From: Myxococcales bacterium
GTDB lineage: Bacteria > Myxococcota_A > Polyangia > Polyangiales > Polyangiaceae
NCBI GenBank assembly: GCA_004193285.1
Contig: SECP01000029.1
Coordinates: 1 to 64,000, forward strand
Length of the DNA stretch: 64,000 nt
Direction: 5' to 3'
Shown here: positions 7,725 to 13,832 of the stretch, piece after piece
How the letters are laid out: every line of letters begins with the position of its first letter
Position numbering within the stretch: the stretch's first letter is position 1
Program-made: the position numbers and the translations under genes
The notes under the pieces: model-generated
Seen by the model: only the letters and a program-made list of their open reading frames with translations
Database searches by the model: none
Told to the model about the DNA's origin: nothing

Positions 7725-7846
7725 AGTTAGCGGCGGCTCCTCCGTGGTCATTCTTGTGTCATTTGGCCCGTTTACGATGCTGCGGCGCGCCATCCGCGGC
7801 GGCGGTTGCGGAAATCGCGGAAATCGCTAGAGTGCGCGCTTCCCTC

Positions 7847-8362
7847 GTGGCCCAAAGCTCACAAAACGCGGAAAATAAGCCTCTCGTAGGCGTCATCATG
7901 GGCTCTTCCAGCGACTGGGAGACGCTTCGTCATACTGCCGAAACGCTGGCCGAGCTCGGGATCCCTCACGAAGTGAAGGTCGTGTCGGCCCACCGGACGC
8001 CGGACCTGATGTTCGAGTACGCCGCCACCGCCGAGGCTCGGGGCCTGGAGGTCATCGTCGCGGGCGCCGGCGGCGCGGCGCACTTGCCCGGTATGGTCGC
8101 GGCAAAGTCCGTCGTGCCGGTGCTCGGAGTGCCGGTGCAGAGCCACGCGCTGAGCGGCATGGACTCTCTCCTCTCCATCGCGCAGATGCCGGCCGGCATC
8201 CCGGTGGGGACCCTGGCCATCGGCAAGGCGGGCGCCACCAACGCAGCGCTGCTCGCCGCCGCCATCGTCTCGACGACGCGGCCGTCGATTCGTCAAGCGC
8301 TCCACGCCTACCGGGCCGCGCGCACCCAAGCGGTGCTGGACAAACCCGACCCTCGCGCTTGA
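7847..8362 (+). CDS. purE: N5-carboxyaminoimidazole ribonucleotide mutase
   Basis: A 171-residue class I PurE, which converts N5-CAIR to CAIR in purine synthesis. Diagnostic segments are VGVIMGSSSDWETL (substrate-binding P-loop-like start), VSAHRTPDLMF with the catalytic His, AGAGGAAHLPGMVAA and GVPVQSHALSGMDSLLSIAQMPAGIPVGTLAIG. GTG 7847 is chosen because a TAGAGT hexamer lies 13 nt upstream and the conserved fold starts soon after. In-frame starts exist further up (7832, 7754). The gene is followed 12 bases later by purK, the normal partner, as an operon. Two direct GCGGAAATC copies (7808-7825) lie just upstream. Confidence 0.95.
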   Translation: MAQSSQNAENKPLVGVIMGSSSDWETLRHTAETLAELGIPHEVKVVSAHRTPDLMFEYAATAEARGLEVIVAGAGGAAHLPGMVAAKSVVPVLGVPVQSHALSGMDSLLSIAQMPAGIPVGTLAIGKAGATNAALLAAAIVSTTRPSIRQALHAYRAARTQAVLDKPDPRA

Positions 8363-8374
8363 GCGAGCATCGTC

Positions 8375-9484
8375 ATGGCTGATGGCATTCTCGGAGCTCG
8401 AGTCGGAGTGCTGGGCGGCGGGCAGCTCGGGCGCATGCTCGGCCTCGCCGGGCGAGCGCTGGGCCTCGAGCTCACGTTCTTGGACCCGACCCCGAGCTCC
8501 CCAGCCGCCGCAACCGGCGAGCTGCTCGTGGCGGACTACACGGACGCGGCCGCCCTCGCGCGCCTGAGCCGCGCGGACGTGGTGACGTTCGAGTTCGAAA
8601 ACGTCCCCGTCGCGGCGGTCAAGCAGCTGGAGGAACGCGGCGCGGTTCATCCTGGCTCCCGCGCCCTGGAGATCGCCCAAGATCGCCTGAACGAGAAGAC
8701 GTGCTTCCGCTCCCTCGGCATCGGCACCCCGCCGTTCGAGGCGGTGGACAGCTGGGAGCAGCTGCTCGCAGCGCTGGCGAGCTTGGGGTACCCCGCGGTG
8801 CTGAAGACTCGCCGCTTCGGCTACGACGGCAAAGGCCAGGCCGTGCTGCGAAACGAGGAGGAGGCGCGCGCCGCCTTCGAGCGCCTGGGCGGCGCTCCGC
8901 TCATCTTGGAGGGCTTCGTGCGTTTTCAGCGCGAGCTGAGCATCGTCGCGGTTCGCAGCAGCGCGGGCGAGGTAGCGACGTACCCGCTCGTTCAGAATCA
9001 CCACGAGGGGGGCATCCTGCGCAAGACCATCGCGCCCGCTCCCGAGGTGAGCGAGGAGCTACAAGCCGCCGCCCGCGGCTACGTGGAAAAGCTGCTCGCG
9101 CATTTGGACTACGTGGGGGTGCTCGCGCTCGAGCTCTTCGACTGCGACGGCCGGTTGCTCGCGAACGAGATCGCGCCGCGCGTCCACAACACCGGCCACT
9201 TCACGATCGAGGGCGCTCGAACGAGCCAGTTCGAGAACCATTTGCGCGCTATTTTGGGGCTGCCGCTCGGCTCGACCGAAATCCCGGAGCCCTGCGCAAT
9301 GCTCAACCTCATCGGCGCGGCAGTGGAGCCCGGCGCCGTGCTCCAAGTGCCGGACGCGCACCTGCACTGGTACGGCAAGGAGCCGCGGCCGGGTCGCAAG
9401 GTGGGTCACGTCACCGTGCGCGCGCCGGACGTCGCGACGCTGAGCGAGCGCGTGGCGCGCCTCGAGCGGTTGCTCGGCGCCTAG
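8375..9484 (+). CDS. purK: 5-(carboxyamino)imidazole ribonucleotide synthase
   Basis: A 369-residue ATP-grasp ligase that carboxylates AIR with bicarbonate and ATP, making the substrate for PurE. The N-terminus GVLGGGQLGRMLGLAG is the PurK signature. The ATP-grasp core shows LKTRRFGYDGKGQ, then ILEGFVRFQRELSIVAVR and NEIAPRVHNTGHFTIEGARTSQFE with metal and nucleotide ligands. Length and order are standard. It ends in a convergent arrangement with the FGE-fold lipoprotein gene, with a strong hairpin between the two stops. Confidence 0.96.
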   Translation: MADGILGARVGVLGGGQLGRMLGLAGRALGLELTFLDPTPSSPAAATGELLVADYTDAAALARLSRADVVTFEFENVPVAAVKQLEERGAVHPGSRALEIAQDRLNEKTCFRSLGIGTPPFEAVDSWEQLLAALASLGYPAVLKTRRFGYDGKGQAVLRNEEEARAAFERLGGAPLILEGFVRFQRELSIVAVRSSAGEVATYPLVQNHHEGGILRKTIAPAPEVSEELQAAARGYVEKLLAHLDYVGVLALELFDCDGRLLANEIAPRVHNTGHFTIEGARTSQFENHLRAILGLPLGSTEIPEPCAMLNLIGAAVEPGAVLQVPDAHLHWYGKEPRPGRKVGHVTVRAPDVATLSERVARLERLLGA

Positions 9485-9536
9485 CCGCGCGCGCCGACCA
9501 GCGGTACCGGGCGCGGTGCAGCAGCCTTCTGCGAGA

Positions 9537-9558
9537 GGGGCTGCGCGTCGGCAGCCCC
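9537..9558. terminator. Bidirectional hairpin between purK and the FGE-fold gene
   Basis: A perfect 8-bp GC-rich stem (GGGGCTGC / GCAGCCCC) with a 6-nt loop between two convergent genes. There is no U-tract, as is common in high-GC genomes, so it would act on both transcripts. Confidence 0.6.
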
Positions 9559-9566
9559 CGCCCTCG

Positions 9567-10718
9567 TTACTTGAAATCCTTCGTGGCCGCGCCGAGCAGC
9601 GTGCCGCACATCGTCTTGCAGCGCGTGTCCTTCTCGCTGCAGGTGCACTTGCCGGCCTTCTTCTTCTCTAGCGTCTCTTTCATTTGAGCCACCGTGAAGC
9701 CGGCGATGCGCTCCACGCGCTCCATCTTCCACTTCTCTTTGCGCTGCTTGCCGGTGAGCGGCTCCGTGGGCTTGCCGTCAGGCTCCGCGCAGCAACGGAA
9801 GCCGAGGAAGTAATAATAGAAGCCCTCGTCGTGGGTGTAGATCTTGGGCCGGCACTGGTTGCGCACGCCTTTGTACCAGGGGCCGCCGGAGTGGATGCTG
9901 TCGTATTTCCCTTTGAAGTCCGGCTCGTTGTAGCTCTCGCTCTGGGTGACCTCGTCCGTATTGCCGGGCAAGTCCGCGACGCCGTAGGGGCTCACGCACT
10001 CCGGCTGGCTGCCGTTTCGGACCCCTTTCCATAGGCGCGCCAGCTCCTCCGGATCTCGCTGCGCGACCTTCTTCATGTCCGGCGAGTCCCACTCGATGTC
10101 GCCGTGGCACTTCTTGGTGTCGCGGACGTAACCGTAGGGGAACGGGAGCATCTCCGGTCCTTCGCAGGCGAGGGTCCACTCGCTCTCGGTGCACATGCGC
10201 TTGCCGACGGCCGCGCACTTGACCTGGGCTTGATGAAACTTGTTCATGACCTCCGACCGTGCGCCCTTCTCGTTGGGCCACGTGTACGTGTCCATGCAGT
10301 AGCGCTTCTTCACCTTTTGCCCGACGCAGGTGCTCTTCGGCTCGAACTCTTCGCAGACGTCTTTGTTGTTGGCCTTGTCGTGCCACTGCTTGATGCACTG
10401 GTGCTCTACCTTCGTGCAGTATTCGCCTTCGACCAGCTGCATGCCCTCGGGGCAGGCGCTGTCGTCCACGTCCGCCGAGCTTTGGTTGGCCGTCTTCTTG
10501 GGGGCTTCGGGCGCCTTTTTTACGGGGGCAGGCGCCGAGGAGGAGCCGGCCGGGGAGGCCTCGCTCGCGGTCGCGGTCGCGGCCGTAACCGGGGCTGCGC
10601 TGGGGGCTACCGGCGGGGCCTTGGCGGGGGGAAGTGGCTCCGCGCCGATGGTCGCCTGCGGGCCCGCGCAAGCGACGTAAGAGAGGTAAACGAAACCGAG
10701 GGCGAATGCGCGGCGCAT
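9567..10718 (-). CDS. FGE/SUMF1-fold lipoprotein
   Basis: A 383-residue predicted lipoprotein. The signal sequence ends at YVAC, followed by a Pro/Ala-rich linker to about residue 95, then a Cys-rich domain. The core resembles the formylglycine-generating-enzyme (sulfatase-modifying factor) fold: AQVKCAAVGKRMCTESEWTLACEG is the typical helix region, and GVADLPGNTDEVTQ, SIHSGGPWYKGVRNQCRP and FLGFRCC are later landmarks. The C-terminal 50 residues are charged and Cys-containing (CTCSEKDTRCKTMCG). In myxobacteria such exported FGE-fold proteins are common, and most are probably not true sulfatase activators. ATG 10718 is chosen from the signal peptide and the upstream TAGGTT. A paralogue lies at 44958-46145. 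Confidence 0.8.
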   Translation of the reverse strand: MRRAFALGFVYLSYVACAGPQATIGAEPLPPAKAPPVAPSAAPVTAATATASEASPAGSSSAPAPVKKAPEAPKKTANQSSADVDDSACPEGMQLVEGEYCTKVEHQCIKQWHDKANNKDVCEEFEPKSTCVGQKVKKRYCMDTYTWPNEKGARSEVMNKFHQAQVKCAAVGKRMCTESEWTLACEGPEMLPFPYGYVRDTKKCHGDIEWDSPDMKKVAQRDPEELARLWKGVRNGSQPECVSPYGVADLPGNTDEVTQSESYNEPDFKGKYDSIHSGGPWYKGVRNQCRPKIYTHDEGFYYYFLGFRCCAEPDGKPTEPLTGKQRKEKWKMERVERIAGFTVAQMKETLEKKKAGKCTCSEKDTRCKTMCGTLLGAATKDFK

Positions 10719-10726
10719 GGCGGCGG

Positions 10727-10732
10727 AACCTA
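10727..10732 (-). promoter_or_regulatory. -10-like hexamer TAGGTT of the FGE-fold lipoprotein gene
   Basis: TAGGTT on the minus strand ends 8 nt before the ATG at 10718. Confidence 0.35.
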
Positions 10733-10817
10733 CAAGAAACGCGTCGATTCGGCAAAACGCCCGGTGCTTGCTCGGGGCCCTTACCGGTCGCATGATGCGG
10801 CGAGGCGTTTCGGGCTC

Positions 10818-11519
10818 ATGCACGTCATTCGTCGCGTCGGACTGATTGGAGATGTGCACGCGGAGGACGATGCGCTCGCCTTCGTGCTGCGTGAATTCCG
10901 CGGCATGGGGGTCGACGCGCTGCTCCAAGTCGGAGACATCTCGGACGGCCCGGGTGACGTGGAGAGGTGCGTCGCGCTGCTACGTGAGCATCGGGTTCTG
11001 GCGGTGCGAGGCAATCACGACCGCTGGCTGCTCACGAACCAGCAGCGCGACCTCGCCTACGCCCAGCCGCTGAGCGCCACGCCGCCCAGCGTCACCGCGT
11101 TTTTATCGCAGCTGCCCGTCACTCGGGAGTTCCGGTCCCCTCGAGGTCACGTGCTGCTTTGCCACGGGCTGGGCACCAGTGACATGGCGGGGATCAGGCC
11201 TGACAGCGGCGCCGAAGACGTCTCCTCCAATACCGAGCTTCAGCGCTTGATTCAGGAGCGTCGCTACCGCTTCGTTTTGAATGGGCACACGCACCGGGCC
11301 ATGCTGCGCACGTTCGGGCCGCTCTCCATCCTCAATGGCGGAACGCTGCTACGCGACCACGAGCGCGCTTTCACCCTCGTGGACTTCGAGCGAGGCGAGC
11401 TCCTCCGGTACCGTCACGTCGCCGGCGGCGCCCTCACGGAGGAGCTGGCTCACTGGTTTCATGAGCGTCAGGTGCTCGCCGATTCGCCCTCGGAGCCGTT
11501 TCGGGAGCCGCCACCGTAA
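10818..11519 (+). CDS. Calcineurin-like metallophosphoesterase
   Basis: A 233-residue protein with the metallophosphoesterase signature in order: GDVHAEDDALAFVL (D-x-H), LLQVGDISDGPGDVE (GD), VRGNHDRW (GNHD), LCHGLG (H) and LNGHTHRAML (GHxH). The closest architecture is the YfcE/diadenosine-tetraphosphatase-like group of dimetal phosphodiesterases. The substrate is not predictable. ATG 10818 begins the conserved fold. The much longer open frame upstream overlaps the divergent lipoprotein gene and is not protein-like. The gene is followed by an AT-richer stretch with several dyads. Confidence 0.88.
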   Translation: MHVIRRVGLIGDVHAEDDALAFVLREFRGMGVDALLQVGDISDGPGDVERCVALLREHRVLAVRGNHDRWLLTNQQRDLAYAQPLSATPPSVTAFLSQLPVTREFRSPRGHVLLCHGLGTSDMAGIRPDSGAEDVSSNTELQRLIQERRYRFVLNGHTHRAMLRTFGPLSILNGGTLLRDHERAFTLVDFERGELLRYRHVAGGALTEELAHWFHERQVLADSPSEPFREPPP

Positions 11520-11535
11520 AGTCCCGGACGTATTT

Positions 11536-11638
11536 TTGAGCAGGGCTCAGGAAACAATTGTTGAGCTTCGCTCAACTATCTTCCGGTTACAGTAACGCGG
11601 TCGTTCTTGCTGCAAAGATTTGTTGAGTGGCGACTCAA
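11536..11638. promoter_or_regulatory. Cluster of TTGAG-type dyads upstream of a phospholipid synthase gene
   Basis: Within this AT-richer intergenic stretch there are four short palindromes: TGAGC-AGG-GCTCA (11537-11549), GTTGAGC-TTC-GCTCAAC (11560-11576), GTTAC-A-GTAAC (11586-11596) and TTGAGT-GGCG-ACTCAA (11623-11638). Three share the half-site TTGAGY or TGAGC. This spacing is typical of multi-site operators. The first may also act as a terminator for the gene ending at 11519. The region 11520-11704 holds no other convincing gene. Confidence 0.55.
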
Positions 11639-11704
11639 GGGGCTTGCGCGCCGCGGCGCACCGTCCCATGTAGGCGACACGTTCGAGTCACCGAGCCGAC
11701 AATC

Positions 11705-12451
11705 ATGGACGGGTCTCTGCCTTCATCTGATGCATTCGCGCACGAGTTAGTGACGCACACCGACGAAGTTTCGAAGAAGCTTCGTGGTGGCGTTTGGGAA
11801 CGGAGCGAGGTGGCGCGGACCACCTACGCTGCGATCCTAGGGCTCGGTCGCTGGCTGGCCGATCACGGGATCACGCCTAATTCGCTGACCTACGCCGCCC
11901 TGGCCCTCGCCGTGGCTTCCGGTGTGGCTGCAGCGCTGGGGCTTTACCTGGTGGCGGCCGGCTGTCTCGTAGCCAGCGGCGTTTTCGACTTGCTGGACGG
12001 CATCGTCGCGCGCGCTGCGCACTTGAATACGCGGTTCGGCGCCCTGCTGGATTCCACGGTGGACCGTCTGGCAGACGCGCTGCCCCTCTTGGGCTTGGTC
12101 GTCGCCGGTTCGCAGACGCCCCTGGCCTCTGCCGTTTTGGTCCTCGCCATGATGACCGGGTTCGCCGTGTCCTACGTGCGAGCGCGTGCGGAGGGGCTCG
12201 GCATCAGCTTGCCCCCGTTGTTCATGCGGCGGGCAGAGCGCTTGGTTCTCTTGCTGCTGGCGCTCGTCCTCGGGGCGGTAGAAGTGCCCGGCTTCCCCAG
12301 CGAGGTGGCGATGCTCTCGGTCATCGGGGTGATGGCCTTGCTCAGCCTCGTCGCAGCCGTGTGGGCTCTGCGCGCTGCCTACGTGGTGCTCTCGGTGGAC
12401 GAGGTAGCCCGCGTCAACGCCCCAGCAGCGCCGACGCCGAGTAGGCCATAA
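11705..12451 (+). CDS. CDP-alcohol phosphatidyltransferase (PgsA-like)
   Basis: A 248-residue integral membrane enzyme of the CDP-alcohol phosphotransferase family. The complete catalytic motif is present: DLLDGIVARAAHLNTRFG continuing to LLDSTVDRLAD, i.e. D-x2-D-G-x2-A-R-x8-G-x3-D-x3-D. Six hydrophobic segments follow the family layout. Substrates would be CDP-diacylglycerol plus an alcohol such as glycerol-3-phosphate or inositol phosphate. The neighbouring convergent pgpA gene makes phosphatidylglycerophosphate synthesis attractive. ATG 11705 is preferred, since the open frame starting at 11627 would run through a dyad. The 3' end overlaps pgpA by 38 bases on the other strand. Confidence 0.88.
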   Translation: MDGSLPSSDAFAHELVTHTDEVSKKLRGGVWERSEVARTTYAAILGLGRWLADHGITPNSLTYAALALAVASGVAAALGLYLVAAGCLVASGVFDLLDGIVARAAHLNTRFGALLDSTVDRLADALPLLGLVVAGSQTPLASAVLVLAMMTGFAVSYVRARAEGLGISLPPLFMRRAERLVLLLLALVLGAVEVPGFPSEVAMLSVIGVMALLSLVAAVWALRAAYVVLSVDEVARVNAPAAPTPSRP

Positions 12452-12881
12452 GGCCTGCGCCCAAGCCGGCGAGCAGGTCGTCGGCCATGATGCCGAGGCC
12501 TGGCGGCGAGAGCCGTTGAACGGTGTCGATTGGGCCCGGCTTGGTGATGTCCAGCACTCGAAAAAGCGCGAGCGCTAGCACCCGAACTCCGATACTGCTG
12601 CCGCTGACCATGCCCATGGCGATAAGCGTCCCCGCTACCTCGTCGATGACCACGTGCTGCGGGTCTTCGATCCCTTCCGCCTTGGCAACCTCGTTGGACG
12701 CCCAGATGCCAGCCGCGGACAGGGCAACGATGGCGAAGGCGTGCGGCAACGGCCCGAGGGTGGCGAGCGCGAAGTGCAGCGGTACCGCGCCAATGGAACC
12801 GACGGTGCCGGGAGCTTTGGGAGAGAGGCCGCAGCCGAACCAGGTTGCGAGCAGTCGTGCAGGGAGGGCCGCGTGAGCCAT
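12414..12881 (-). CDS. pgpA: Phosphatidylglycerophosphatase A
   Basis: A 155-residue PgpA-family membrane phosphatase, which removes the phosphate from phosphatidylglycerophosphate to give phosphatidylglycerol. Family landmarks: the N-terminal TWFGCGLSPKAPGTVGSIGAVPLH, VVIDEVAGTLIAM in the middle, and FRVLDITKPGPIDTVQRL plus GLGIMADDLLAG near the C-terminus. Length is standard. Its 3' end is convergent with the CDP-alcohol transferase (38-base overlap). Its 5' end overlaps the divergent PAP2-family gene by 9 bases, an unusually compact arrangement. A TACGGT hexamer lies 6 nt upstream of the ATG. Confidence 0.93.
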   Translation of the reverse strand: MAHAALPARLLATWFGCGLSPKAPGTVGSIGAVPLHFALATLGPLPHAFAIVALSAAGIWASNEVAKAEGIEDPQHVVIDEVAGTLIAMGMVSGSSIGVRVLALALFRVLDITKPGPIDTVQRLSPPGLGIMADDLLAGLGAGLMAYSASALLGR

Positions 12882-13832
12882 GGCGGCACCGTAACACGGG
12901 GACCGCTGCCGTCACGCCCGGGCCTGCTGCGCCACCGGCAGCTCATCTCTCGTCTGTTCCCGGTGGTGCCCCTCGTCTACGTGCTCGTGGTTGCCGGCAT
13001 CGGTGACTTGCGGGTGGAGCACGTGGTGCTCGTGCTGGTGGTGGTGGCGCTCTCCGCTTTCGGTCCGAGGTCCCGGGCCTTCTTGGCGGACATCACGCCC
13101 TACGTGCTGGTGGCGCTGGGCTACGACCTCGTACGCTACGCCCGGCGCGTGTTCGTCACCGCCGAGCGCGTCCACGCGTGTGACCTGCGAGCGGCCGAGC
13201 TTGCCGCGTTCTCGGTGTCGCCCGGCGTCACCCTCCAGGATTGGTTTCAGCTCCACCACGCGCCGTTCTGGGACCTGGTGTTCGCGGTGCCGTACACCAT
13301 CTTTGCGTACCTGGCCCTGGTGTATTCCGGCTTCCTGTACTTCGTGGATAGGCCGCGCATGCGCCGCTACTTATGGGCGTTCGCGATCGCCAATTTCATC
13401 TCGTTCGTGGTCTGGATGGTCTTTCCGGCCGCGCCTCCCTGGTACGTCCGGGCGAACGGCTGTCAGGTGAGCATGGCGGCGCTGCCCAGCGCGGCCGGGC
13501 TACTGCGCGTCGACCAACTATTCGGCATGCACTACTACGAAAACTTGTACTCGCGCGCCGCCTCCGTCTTCGGAGCCATGCCCAGCATGCACTGCGCTTA
13601 CCCCATGCTGGGCCTCCTCACCGCCTGGCGCTCCGTCACCTGGAAGACGCGCCCCATTCACGTCCTCTACGCGATCACCATGCTCGTCGGTTCCAACTAC
13701 CTCGATCACCACTGGCTCTGGGACGGTATCGCCGGCATCGCCCTCGCCTGCGTCGCGGTCTGGCTTTCCGGTAAGTTGCTCGGGCGGCCCGAGGCGGCGC
13801 CGGTGACAGCGGCCGCGGTGGGGTCCAAATGA
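12873..13832 (+). CDS. PAP2-superfamily lipid phosphotransferase, inositolphosphoryl-ceramide-synthase-like
   Basis: A 319-residue polytopic protein of the PAP2_3 (Aur1/IPC synthase-like) group. About six hydrophobic helices surround the phosphatase motifs GAMPSMHCAYP (C2, with the catalytic His) and GSNYLDHHWLWDGIAG (C3, His and Asp). VWMVFPAAPPWYVRANG is the luminal loop typical of this branch. Relatives transfer a phospho-head group onto ceramide or dephosphorylate lipid phosphates. GTG 12873 is well supported by AGGGAGG 6 nt upstream. The stop overlaps the following MMPL exporter start by 4 bases, which suggests the lipid made here is moved by the exporter. Confidence 0.82.
   Translation: MSHGGTVTRGPLPSRPGLLRHRQLISRLFPVVPLVYVLVVAGIGDLRVEHVVLVLVVVALSAFGPRSRAFLADITPYVLVALGYDLVRYARRVFVTAERVHACDLRAAELAAFSVSPGVTLQDWFQLHHAPFWDLVFAVPYTIFAYLALVYSGFLYFVDRPRMRRYLWAFAIANFISFVVWMVFPAAPPWYVRANGCQVSMAALPSAAGLLRVDQLFGMHYYENLYSRAASVFGAMPSMHCAYPMLGLLTAWRSVTWKTRPIHVLYAITMLVGSNYLDHHWLWDGIAGIALACVAVWLSGKLLGRPEAAPVTAAAVGSK
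12888..12893 (-). promoter_or_regulatory. -10-like hexamer TACGGT of pgpA
   Basis: Minus-strand TACGGT 6 nt before the pgpA ATG, lying inside the divergent PAP2-family coding sequence. Confidence 0.3.

Noticed and set aside
10104..10817. Long N-terminal extension of the metallophosphoesterase frame
   Set aside because: It overlaps the divergent FGE-fold lipoprotein gene and reads as low-complexity shadow; the conserved fold begins at ATG 10818.
11675..11695. tRNA T-loop-like GTTCGAGTC
   Set aside because: No acceptor stem, anticodon arm or 3' partner can be folded around it.
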